Part shown: one piece after another, positions 11,192 through 21,700 of the stretch
How positions within the stretch are numbered: position 1 is the stretch's first letter
Layout: each line of letters begins with the position of its first letter
The notes under the pieces: model-generated
What the model saw: only the letters and a program-made list of their open reading frames with translations
The model's database searches: none
What the model was told of the DNA's origin: nothing
DNA from: Laetiporus sulphureus 93-53
Lineage: Eukaryota; Basidiomycota; Agaricomycetes; Polyporales; Laetiporaceae
Direction of reading: 5' to 3'
Length of the DNA: 64,000 bases
NCBI RefSeq assembly: GCF_001632365.1
Contig: NW_024468527.1
Location: 266,440-330,439 of the forward strand
Position numbers and translations under genes: made by a program

Positions 11192-11909
11192 TGTCACAGC
11201 ACCGCTGGACGAGAGAACAAAGAGACTAAAAAGGAACGGTCACGTGGAACGTGCTGCCCTGATCCCCCTGATCTCAATAATCCCCCTGAACCCTTATACA
11301 GCTTGAAAGCCTAAGACTTACTTGGTGAAGCAAGTGGTTGGATGGGTGAGAGAGATATATGAAGGAGCTTGGAAAGCTCAGTAGGTGCTACTGTGGTAGA
11401 GGAGGAGAAACAATCTGAAGTTTCGTTCTCTACAGGCTGGTCTTATATACATGTACAGTGGGCTATCTTACCTAAGCTACCTATCTACGGGTATAAGCAA
11501 ATGGCCGTACATGAAACAATGGAATGTCCAGAAGTAGAACAATAAGTGGAAAGATCGATGGTTGCTGCAGCAACATGTGCGAACATCGTGCCTATCTTGG
11601 TTTTCCTTTTGTTCTCTGGTGTGAACATCGTGCCTATCTAGGCTTCTGGCTAAACTAATAGGAAGTGGGAGGCCGATGCATAACAATAGTCCTTGTTCCT
11701 TTTGTTCTCAAATGGGTGCCTCTATTGTATCCTGGAATAGACAGGTCCAGCCGTATCATCTGCGGGCCTGGACCATAACATGTGATGTGGACTATCACTT
11801 GATCTCTACGCGTGGTGTCTGTGGCTGAGTGGCATGAGATATTGGTGAAGCACGTGATCTGTGGTGTGAGAAAAGTCACGTGCAGACTTTGTGGTGAAAA
11901 TCTGTGACA
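11192..11909 (-). repeat. 5' LTR of chromovirus
   Basis: This 718-bp LTR has the same terminal octamers as its partner. By eye it differs from the 3' LTR at about 42 positions, of which only two are transversions. It carries the TATA box and the predicted transcript start. Confidence 0.95.
11406..11450 (-). promoter_or_regulatory. LTR core promoter: TATA box and predicted start
   Basis: On the minus strand GTATATAAGA (11450-11441) lies about 30 nt upstream of TCAGATTGTTTCT (11418-11406). The spacing fits a TATA-directed start at about 11418. The same 13-mer is complementary to the primer-binding site just inside the LTR, which independently suggests that the RNA begins here. Confidence 0.6.
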
Positions 11910-11914
11910 ACACC

Positions 11915-14320
11915 GACGGAAACCTCATTCCTCCATGAGAGATCTGCAACAAGCTGCATCCTGGTACACTGGTCCTTATGAACATGACATTGCACTGCTG
12001 GGTCTACCGTGACACCCACCATGGCAAAAACAGTAAAGAGACCATTCACAAAGTGAATAAGGTAAGTGGGAACACGCTGCTTACCATCTCCCCTCTCCTA
12101 GTGATCATCTCTCACAGACTTACCAACATCTCGTGCACCACATCAAGGTCATCGACGGTTCTAACGAGCAACCTCACCCCCTCCTGTTCCTGGTAACATG
12201 CGCATTTTCGCCGCCGCTCCCAAGGCTGCTTCTGATGTGTTCAATAATTTCAACACCACTCCTTCTAAGCGTGCACACCACCACTGCATGGATATGACTG
12301 ACTGAACATGCTCACTTTGCTATAATGCTCCTTGCCTTTCCCATTTTCTATTTATGCGTACTGTTACTGTTCATCTTCGTTTCTTTTCTCTCTAACGTAT
12401 ATACTCACCGTAACCATTTAATTCCTCTTCTCATAATCTATATGTTCCTTGTTCTTTCTAATCTGCATGCTTCTCTCACCTTACATCACTGTTCTTTATA
12501 ATCGCTTCTCACAATTATCTCCTTCTCCTTGTGTAATACTACTCATTTTCCACCACCACTTCACCTGCAAGTGAACTTATCGTGCTTCCGAAATCGTTCC
12601 TTCCTGTAAGCGCCCGCACTGGCTAAATAACTGCACTCATCATAGCGGGCACTGCTGGCACCAGCCCTACCACCTTATATAATCATGGTGGAGCAACTGC
12701 CGAAGTTGACCCTACAGACTCGTGAGCTTCCCTCAATGGTGTTGGCCTGTTTTGAGCTCCGCTGATGCGTCCGCGGAGCTCCTGGCCTCGTGCTACTCCA
12801 ACACTAATTTGGGGTCCGCTGTGTGGGTGTATGCGGGGGACGACTTTGGTGAGGGTTTGCTGCGAGCCGGTTTAGTAACTTGAAGCTACTGGCAATAGGG
12901 ATGGGTAATGGGTTGGTAATGGACTGGGGTAGTGTGCAGGTGCGGCCAACAATCGCAAGATCAGCAAATGACGATGTGGGCAGCCAATATCGAGCCTTGG
13001 GAAAGGAACTAGGGTTGTGTGGGAAGAAAAGGCTGTATTTGGAAGGGGCTCCAAGTGTGGGACCGTCGGACTTGATCGCAAATGTGTTTTGATCGCAGCG
13101 AGGCAGAGTGGAGCTGATCGTATATGGGATGCTGATCGGAGGATGGCGGGGAAGCTCGGTTAAGTCCGATGTGTGAAGATTCTTGGGCCAACTACTATAT
13201 TTGGGATGAAACCCATGGTCTAAGGCTAGAAATGGCCCGGAGCTGATCGAAAATGCGATATTGTCGCAAGAAGGCAGGTCGGACCTGATCGTATATGCAT
13301 TTCTGATCAGAGGGCATCGGAGTGCTGGTGGCTAAGCCAATGAGAGCGAGGCCTCAGACAGGTTCTGAGGAGTCCTGGGAATGTAGGGCTGAAAGGGGTA
13401 ACTGAGTGACATAGCATGGGAGTGTGATGGAATATCTTTGGTTGCTAGGTGGGCTGGGCCTGATGACATAATGATGATGAAGTGTGCTGTGATTGGTGCT
13501 GGAACTTAGCTGAAACTGCGAGAATGCACCTAGTGACCGTAGCTAAAGCAATAGAAAAGAGCTTCTGGCTGAGAGACGAAGTGCTGAGACGTAGGCTGTG
13601 GGCTAGGAGACTCGAGCTCCTCCCAATTTGATTGTTTTGGTATGTACATGTAGTAGGCTTATATACTGCCCTAGCAGGCCACCACCGAGAGTTTGCCTGC
13701 TTGGGTGATTAAACTAGATATGGTAAAAGAAAGACTGAAACGAGTAAGATATTAGCTGAAACTTGCAATATAATTGTGTTCCTGTTTGAGATACCGGACC
13801 AGACCATTAACACATATCAAAACACGTTTCACCCATGCTGACTTGGCTGGGCAGTCTTCGCGCATCTTTGCCATGATGGCGGTCCTTTGCCCCGGTCTTC
13901 TGGGTGCCTACTGCTGATGCTGTTGCTACTGCTAAGTCCACCAAGCCTTCTTGCGTTCAGAAGCATCGGCGTAGCTTCAGGATGGCCAAGCTTTCCCACA
14001 ACGCTTCATTTCCACTGCCTCATGGTGAATGACTCTTGTGGTGGCAATAGCACGGACTGGCTCGTCGCCTTGCTGGCCTAACTTTGCCAAAATCGGGGTC
14101 ATTCTCATGCTTCTGTCGGTCAGCCGCTCTCGCCGCGCATCACTGCACCCACTCATCCATCTTATCTTTCTCGATTCTGAGGCCGTGCTTGGTTAATGTC
14201 ATATAGTCATAGTACTCCACGATTGTGTCTGTCACCGTCAGATTTTCACCCCGTTTGCATGCCACCCAAAAGTACGCAATGACTTTGTGCAATTAATGTG
14301 ATGACCATGCCGGTAGAGGA
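11915..14320. other. gene-free, repeat-derived stretch
   Basis: No convincing gene is seen. Coding-like fragments around 12560-12860 are heavily interrupted and not assignable. The stretch includes a diverged duplication near 13.1-13.3 kb, listed separately. Nothing else stands out. Confidence 0.45.
13072..13325. repeat. diverged two-copy repeat, ~170-bp spacing
   Basis: Two similar ~80-bp blocks begin near 13072 and 13242. Both contain TGATCG.AAATG, a TGATCGTATATG word and a later CTGATC.GAGG word in the same order. The DNA between them is less alike. The origin is not clear. Confidence 0.45.
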
Positions 14321-14480
14321 GGCCGAAGAAAGGCTGTGGAGGAGCCTGGTCTGGCTCAGGCTCCTCCACAGCCTTTCTTCGGGAGACCAGGGGGGCCTTG
14401 ATACTAAGGGCAGGAGGACTGTGCCACATCTCAGCCACAATTTCGTACTCCAATTCATTCCTGCTACATACGCGTTAGTC
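14321..14480. repeat. second locus of the long-inverted-repeat element, ends back to back
   Basis: GGCCGAAGAAAGGCTGTGGA..GAGCCT (14321-14347) and its reverse complement (14358-14382) face away from each other across about ten bases. After the second end, GGGGCCTTGATACTAAGGG and GTGCCACATCTCAGCCAC match the left arm of the element at 2486. So an intact left-end arm is joined to a short right-end fragment. It could be two abutting insertions or an element circle junction. Confidence 0.55.
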
Positions 14481-15123
14481 ACGTGCTCGTGCTGTCAAGT
14501 CCGAGTTCCCCATTCTCCTCATAGTGGCTGCACTTCAACAGTTTCGCATGATGATGATTGGTCTCTGCCTTTTGGTAGAATCTCAATTGTTACCTTCCTG
14601 AGTCAACACTGTCCCAGTCAGTTTGTATGCATATTCAGGGAAGTACATCGCAGGTCTCAGGGACATCTGACAGGAACACCAGCCCACCACAGGTAAGCAT
14701 CTTGGTCTGCAGGAATGTTGATGGTGTCTCTTGAACTTCTCAATATTGTTGACTCATCCGCCATCATTATTCAATGCAGCACTATCATGTTGTTGATGGT
14801 TTGCATCGTCTGACCAAAGAGGCATCACAAGGTGATAGATACCATTCTAACCTGTGTTCCCAACTGCTCGATAATGACACATGACAGATCCAACTGTCGA
14901 GATGAAGCAAATAATGAGATATGGCTGGAGGGATCCTGTATGCAGAATTGATAATGCTGCTGAGTAGTATGAGGAACCGCGTGTCTGCATTTTTACTTAT
15001 AGTTGCCAGCATCTGCAGGACAGTTCTATGTCATCGCCCCCTGCAGACATACAAGGGACAAAATCTCCCGGCATCTCTGGCGTACTTGGCGACTTATTAG
15101 CATGTATGGGATCAACCTCAATC

Positions 15124-16672
15124 CAACCTTGGGTGCTGCATTCATCGGGATTTTGTGCACCACAGCATAAAGACAATGTCTCTGATTATCAATTATATGC
15201 TGCTCAATCTGACGCCTCTTTAGCTTCTATGGTATCACTGCCCTTCAGACAATTTACTATGTGTGTTCGTCATCAGATATTAACTGCTCTCATTTTGCTT
15301 ATGTCCTTCAGTTCATGACATATCCGAAAGACAAGCTTCACTTGAAACTTCTAGTGGGTTTCCCGTCAGCTCTTCATGGCCATGTTGTGACTGACTATCT
15401 GTCTGCGCAGGTGTTCATACTGTGGTATGCATCTGCAACATGCTCTATGCAATTAGTACTGAAATATGCAGGATTCTGGACACGACATCCCTTGCATTTG
15501 TGGCACACGGTGTCTACACCCTTCTCGTTCTTGATTTTGGCAATTTCTTGGCATTGGAATATGTGGTTTGGTGATTCCCAATCCTTGACGCACAGCTCTA
15601 TCTGAGCATTGCATCTAATTCATTTAACGGAAGTATAGCGGTACGCATGCAATTGATCTGTGCTATCTGAATACCTGCTTTAGGCGGAGCCCATGGTGTT
15701 GGTAAGCAATATCTGTCGCATATATATTGATTGTCGCACTTAATGAACACTCATTAGGTGACTATTGCTTTGATCGTTCATCTGTGTGTACTCTGTATCC
15801 ACCACACATCTGGCTGATGATGACTGTCGATATGAATACTGATCTCTGGTATCAGGTTTCTAGTCTACCATATCTGGACATGTATGTGCAAGGACCATAC
15901 TGTATACATGTAATGGCTGCCTGATCATGACGAATGCAGTGAATCAAAACTGGTGGAAATATGCTATCTTTCTGGTAAGCAATACCTCGACTTCATCACT
16001 CACTCTCTGAATTCGCTGATACACTTGCAGGTGCTGTTCTCTATTGCTCCTTTCAGTACATATTGCATGAGCGTGTTAACATCTCTCGTTGGTGTTCTAA
16101 CTGCTGCTACCAACGTATAGTCATTGCAGTGGGTGAGTGTGCACATATAAGAGATCAATCAATGTCATATTGATTTTCAGCCATCCAGTATTCATCGCTC
16201 GCATGTAAGCGCACTGTGGTATTGCCAACGCTGTATCTCCTTTCTGAGACTAGCATGCCATGAGTTTCTGAAATGATTCAGATCCCCTTTGGAGTGATGC
16301 ACCACCTCAGGCAAGTGAAATGTAAACTGGTATTTGCACGGTACTAATCTGCTTTGGGTGTATAGTGGATAGACATCGCTGCAGATACCCTGACGTCAGC
16401 TGTTGACCTTGTTATTGCATGCACGATCTGCCTTCAGCTCTACGCCAGCCGCACCAGTTTTTCAAAGTGAGTTCTCATGTTGGTTTCAGATATGCATGCT
16501 CAACGATATTAGGACCAATGCGATCATCAACATCCTCATAATCTACACTATCAACAGCGGTGTGTTGCCTACGTACGTTTTCAAGTTGATGTGGCCGCTT
16601 TTGCGTGCCTTAATGCATGCTGCATGGCACATTAGGATCGTGAGCTTCGCCATGATGATGTCACAGTATTAA
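15124..16672 (+). pseudogene. decayed DUF6534 membrane protein
   Basis: Pieces of the basidiomycete DUF6534 family are recognisable in order but in different frames. They are PTLGAAFIGI near 15124 (the conserved start), YPKDKLHLKLLV near 15320, a histidine/tyrosine-rich helix ending NFGNFLALE near 15540, a short SRTSF segment near 16450, and RTNAIINILIIYTINSGV near 16510, which matches the conserved last helices. Several remnants of introns (GTAAGC..CAG) are visible. Stops and frameshifts separate the blocks and no start codon joins the first. The family consists of seven-helix membrane proteins of unknown function, greatly expanded in mushrooms. Identification rests on my memory of family motifs. 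Confidence 0.6.
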
Positions 16673-17075
16673 GTGGCACCTTTCTTTTTGCACCATTAAA
16701 GTCCTCATTTGAGTGGTTATTCAGATGCCAACCCTCATATTGGTCTCACAAAGTGGATACTTAGACAAACAGCACAATATCACCACATACATTGCGGATA
16801 TGACTGTGTCTACCGCATGACCACCAAGCACCCATGATTCAGCCACCCAGTCACGTAACACTGGCCACTTGCCCTATTTGGAAGATGTCAGGAGTTGGTC
16901 ACGTGACATCAGGCCACTTGCCCAGAAAGGAACTCATTGGACCATCAAGCTAGCAAGCACCCAATTCGCCACTCAAGATAGTAGCACCACTTTGCCGCCT
17001 AAACCAATAGGCAGGTACCACAACAGAGGATCCCCCTACCAACCGGCATACAGTATAGCCAGGTACAGGATAGGC
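16673..17075. other. gene-free spacer before the Tc1 element
   Basis: No gene is recognised. GGCCACTTGCCC occurs twice (about 16862 and 16911), each next to a TCACGTRAC word. The stretch ends in the TA dinucleotide used by the Tc1 insertion. Confidence 0.4.
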
Positions 17076-17077
17076 TA

Positions 17078-17293
17078 CAGTGAGCCACAAAACTGTTGCA
17101 ATGTTTGCAACAGTTGTGTTGTTTGGCTTATATCTCAGGAACCAAAACAGCTACATATGCAAACATACATATCATTAGAAAGCCTATGATATGAGCTTTC
17201 AAATGGCACTTAGATGAAGTAAATCCGCCTTCTGGTTGGTGAGATACAAAAATGTCTTTACAAAAGATGCATTGCAACAGTTTTGTGGCTGAC
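17078..17293 (+). repeat. left inverted repeat of Tc1 element
   Basis: This arm is 216 bp. The outer motif GCCACAAAACTGTTGCAATG is at 17084-17103 and its reverse complement is at the inner edge, 17270-17289. Confidence 0.85.
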
Positions 17294-17319
17294 AGTCTTA
17301 GATATGAAAATTCTCAACT

Positions 17320-18336
17320 TCAGTACTTTGTGTACCCTCCCTTTGCCCTCAACACAGCTCTCACCCTGTCTGGCATACTATTTATTAAGTTCTGACAGAC
17401 AGAAGCCTCAATACCATTCCATTCCTTCTGTACCCTGTCCCAAAGGTCTGCAATTCCTCCAGGTGCATTTTCTTATGCTGCCAGCCTTCTTTTGAGATGG
17501 TGCCAGAGGTGTTCTATGGTGTTGAGGTCTGGAGACTGTGCAGGCCATACCATAGTCTCAAAACCATGCTCCTGTAGCCACTTCCTGGCTTTCTTGCTGG
17601 TGTGCTTGAGGTCATTGTCTTGCTGAAATACCACATCCTTCACAGTTTTGCCCCATTCCTCTATGCTATTCTGAAGTTCATCCTCCAGAATAGAAACATA
17701 AAGATCAGCATCCATCTTGCCATCAATCTTGCAGGCGTATTCAATCCCTTCCCAGCCCATACACCCCCACATCATGAGGCTTCCTCCCCCAAACTTGAGT
17801 GTCCCTTCTATCAGCCTATCACTGAGTTCCTCCCCTGGCTTCTTCCATGCCCATTTCCTCCCATCTGACCCTAACCTGTTGATTTTGGTCTCATCTGTCC
17901 ATATAACCCTCTTCCAGTCCTCCACAGTCCACTGCTGATGGCTAACAGCAAAGTCCAGTCTTTCTCTCTTATGACACTTAGAGAGAAGGGGACGTTTATG
18001 CTTTACCACAGCCTTCAGACCGGTGCTTTTGAGCTTTCTACACATAGTCTCCACATGAAAGGGCTGGTTGACAACATCTTGGAGAAGTTTGGTCACTTCC
18101 ACAGCAATATCTGCCTGTCCAGTGATAAGAAGGCGAGTAGCATGGTGAATGATTCCAGGATTAAGCTTGCTAGGACAACCTCCACCAGATGTAGGCATGT
18201 TAGGATGATGCTCAGAGCGAATTTGGGATACAGTGGAGTAATGGACTGCAGTCACATGAGCAATCTGTCTGACAGAATGGCCTTGATCAAGCAGGGAGAG
18301 AATGTGGGCAGTCTGAGTAGCAGAAACCTTCTTCAT
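17320..18336 (-). pseudogene. Tc1-type DDE transposase with one nonsense codon
   Basis: The transposase cuts out and reinserts its own element. The N-terminal helix-turn-helix pair (HILSLLDQGHSVRQIAHVT, then a second HTH ending near residue 110) binds the inverted repeats. The catalytic triad is visible as WTDETKI, QQDNDLKHTS and PAQSPDLNTIEHLW, with 34 residues between the second and third acidic residues (DD34E). A TAA at 17475-17473 replaces one codon after LKRRLAA. The same frame then continues for about 50 more codons (ENAPGGIADLWDRVQ to GGYTKY) to TGA at 17322-17320, the usual family length. Start is ATG 18336 (MKKVSATQTAH). One base change is enough to explain the inactivation. Confidence 0.9.
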
Positions 18337-18472
18337 GATGGTTGTGTTGAAGTTGAACAGTCTGTTTGGTGTTGATCAACTCATGTTGAAGTTCAACAAA
18401 GATCACATGATCAAAACTTGAAACCTTAAAGCAAACAAACTTCTGCAAGGGGGTATTTTTGTTTTCAGAGTT

Positions 18473-18688
18473 GTCAGCCACAAAACTGTTGCAATGCACT
18501 TTTTATAAAGAATGTCTCATATCTCACCAACCAGCAGGCGGATTTACTTTATTCAAATGTCATTGGAAAGCTCATATCATAGGCTTTCTAATGATATATA
18601 TATTTGCATATGTAGTTATTTTGGTTCCTGAGATATATGCCAAACAATGCAACAGTTGCAAACATTGCAACAGTTTTGTGGCTCACTG
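18473..18688 (-). repeat. right inverted repeat of Tc1 element
   Basis: This is the 216-bp partner of the left arm. The 20-bp motif is at 18477-18496 (inner) and, inverted, at 18663-18682 (outer). Confidence 0.85.
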
Positions 18689-18746
18689 TAGATCTTCTCA
18701 CAACCCTATCCAGATGAAGACTGATTGTCACACTCATTGTTCTGAG

Positions 18747-21700
18747 TAGTGTTGTTCAGGGCCGGGCTCAGCTTGAGGGGGCTTGGGCTTGCATATTTCG
18801 CAAGCCGGGCCTTCACTGGAGGGCCGGGTCAGGCTCAGGCCGGGCTTGGGCTCACCCTCGAGCTTGTTATATAGACACTCACAGAAATGCATTTTTGTAC
18901 TTCATAGAAAGAATATGAATCTAATTGAGTGATCTACACATCAACATCATCGTCTTCTACATCAGAATCCAGGTCTAGCACCAGATTTTCATCAATATCA
19001 TCACGTGAGGGTTTATAGTTCTCTTCAGCAGCTTCTAACTCCTCCTCCGTGAAAGACGAAGGCCCAACATCATGAAAAAACAGGTTCTTATGGTACGCAC
19101 ATTTGAGTGCCTGGAGGGCCTCAACAATGTCGCCCTTCAACCGGTTTCGTCGTTTAGTAATCGTGATGCCTGCGCTAGAGAAGGCCCGTTCACTTGAGAC
19201 TGAGGTTGCCATAATTGCAAGATAATCACGTGCAAGCGAAGCCCATATAGGGAAGCAGTGTGCATTGAGCTGCACCATTGCGTAAGTGGAGATCAGCAGA
19301 AGGCCTTCCATACAAAAATATGTAGTACGTACCCCCCACCAATGCACCGTAGAGACCGTCTCTGGAATATCATCATCGAGCATTACATACTTATTGAACT
19401 CCTTCTCCCACTCCTGTCCTGGATCTATGACAGTCTGGCTCGCACCTTTAGATGGCATGGCATGAGTTTCCTCATCAGAGGACAGGTCAGCAAGCATGGA
19501 GCCCATGCATCGAATAGACTTCGTCTTAAGCAACATTGCTTCATTGGCAGGGTTGGCAGCACCGCAGACATCGGCATACCTCTCCTTGTACTAGCATGAC
19601 TTCGTTAGTGGCTAGCAACATACGAAATAAGGAGTGACTTACAATTCGCCTGATAAGCAACATGGCTTCATCACGCAGAGACTTTGGCCAGCTCCTCTCA
19701 AAGAATGAGAATCGTATACGAGGGCTTAAGACTAGGGCTATATGTCAGTACTCATTTGATTCATGTAAGTCGCAAATGTACGTACTGATTGAGAATACAT
19801 ACACGTCGTTGTGGCCTGTCTTGTCATAATACTCGCTAATCTTGTCAAGCCCTGACTGTAATCCGGCTTCGAAATACTCATACTGGTCGTTTTGAAGTCG
19901 CTCTGTCCAGCACGCATGCAAATCTTCAAGTGCAGGTAAGGCGAGATGTAGTGCAGGTTCATGCTCGGATGAGAAACGCTGTTGGCAAGCGTCCGCACTC
20001 TGACATGGATGGACGGTCATGCAAAGTCTAAATATCACAGTGAGGGTGCTGAACGTACCTGTAGAATGCGCTGAAACTTCTTGACGTGATTCCATTCTTC
20101 AGCGCTGGGCAACAGTGAGTACAATTTTGCTGAGGTTGCACGATCCTTGGCAGTACGAGAGATTTCCGTAATGAACTTCTCGACATGCTGTAAAGGCATG
20201 TCTTCAGTCAGCTATGAAGGCACACACAGAAGTCTATATTAAAAACCTGCCGTGCGAAGACTGTAGGCACGATTTAACATCATGTACGTCGATGACCAAC
20301 GGACCTTCATATCGACTGTAAGAGTCTTGATGTCATTGAAGACAGCACCGGCTGTCACTTGAATATCATGAAAGCGCTGCTTGCGCTGACTTGAAGAGTG
20401 TTCCTGTGTGATGATGATCAGTATTACACTGGATGGTGAATGCTCAGCCTGGCTGCTTTATTCGTGCCTACCTTGACCGATATAGCACGAATAAGTCCGA
20501 CTTCATCACGCACAAGTGCGTTCATATCTGGTAAGTGCGCATCGGGCTGGTGAGGATCATAGTGAGGAGATTTACTTTGCGCAGCTATCACTGCTTGAGT
20601 AGCTAAGTTTATGATATGGGCGAGGCATCTGTAGGATAAATGTAATCAGTAGTGGCTCGAAGCTTTTGCATCAACAATACGGATACATACCCGACGTGCC
20701 GCTGGTCTGCATCAAAATCTATGTGATGTTCTTTGTTGATGACCCTGGCGAATTCTCTCATCATCGTTAAGTTGGGGCTCGCATTGTCGCATGTCACCAT
20801 GAATATCTGCAAGTCAATGAAGGCTCGTCATCAAGGCACACATGATTTCGCATAGTATTAGATTAGCACTCACTCTTTCTTCTATCCCAACGCGTTTGGC
20901 GACCTTATATAATGCTTGACCGAGACGTTTACCGTGATGTGAGCGATTCATCTGCACGAAACCGATGAGTGTGCCCTCTGACGTCCATGCACTTGACACC
21001 TTCTCCTCGATCCAGTGGGCAGTTACAGCGAAATAGCCATCGATGTTGCTTGCTTGCCAAGCATCGCAGGTAAGTGATATCTTGCCAGATACAGTTGGTC
21101 CCTGAGGCATCAATGTAGGTCAAAAGGGTCTACACAGTAAGGATATACATACCGTCAGACACCGCTTCAAGTCACGTAAGTATTGATGAAATAAATTGAT
21201 GATTTCACGCCATGTGGTGGATCGTCTAGAGATCTTGATGACGCCCTTGGCACGTGAGGCAAGTTGGATCATCTTCTCGAATGCTGGGTGTTCGAGGGCA
21301 CTGATGGGCTAGTAAACTTCATCAGTAAGTCGAATCAAACCTGTTCTTTTGAACAGCTCACCTGATCTGTCTCCACAAGCCATTGTATTGTGACAGCCTG
21401 GAACGCATCATCGGAATATGGAAGGACACGTTCGACAACATCTCCCATCTGAACGCATCCATCTAATGTGCCCTGTGTCTTATAGCCTTCAACAATGTTT
21501 GCCTTTCGGGCTGTTACGTCGTCCGGAAGCTTCGATTCGAAAGCTTCTTTCTGGCACCACTTGTAGTATCTGTGCTATATGTGCCATTAATAAAGGCACA
21601 AAATCAGTGGAATGAGCATACCTTATGGTGACACTGCAAGTGCCGTCGCAGTGTTGTCACATCTGCAACGATGGTGTGCTCGCCAATGCGCATTTTCCTG

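Larger units (their letters stand above)
3713..11909 (-). mobile_element. Ty3/gypsy chromovirus with dUTPase, full length, decayed
   Basis: This is an 8197-bp LTR retrotransposon read on the minus strand. It is bounded by two 718-bp LTRs and by the 5-bp target duplication ACACC at 3708-3712 and 11910-11914. In element order it has: LTR; a primer site; an extra 5' frame of unknown function; Gag; protease; reverse transcriptase; RNase H; integrase with zinc-binding and catalytic domains; chromodomain; trimeric dUTPase; purine tract; LTR. RT-RNaseH-IN order with a chromodomain marks it as a Metaviridae chromovirus. At least eight stops or frameshifts break the frames, so this copy is not autonomous. 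LTR divergence of about 6 percent indicates an old insertion. Confidence 0.95.
17078..18688 (-). mobile_element. Tc1-family transposon, 1611 bp
   Basis: The element has ~216-bp terminal inverted repeats (17078-17293 and 18473-18688) starting CAGTGAGCCACAAAACTG. It is flanked on both sides by TA (17076-17077, 18689-18690), the target duplication of Tc1/mariner elements. One transposase gene lies inside on the minus strand. Each inverted repeat is itself bounded by inverted copies of a 20-bp motif. The copy looks fairly young because the two ends remain very similar, but the transposase has one nonsense codon. Confidence 0.92.
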
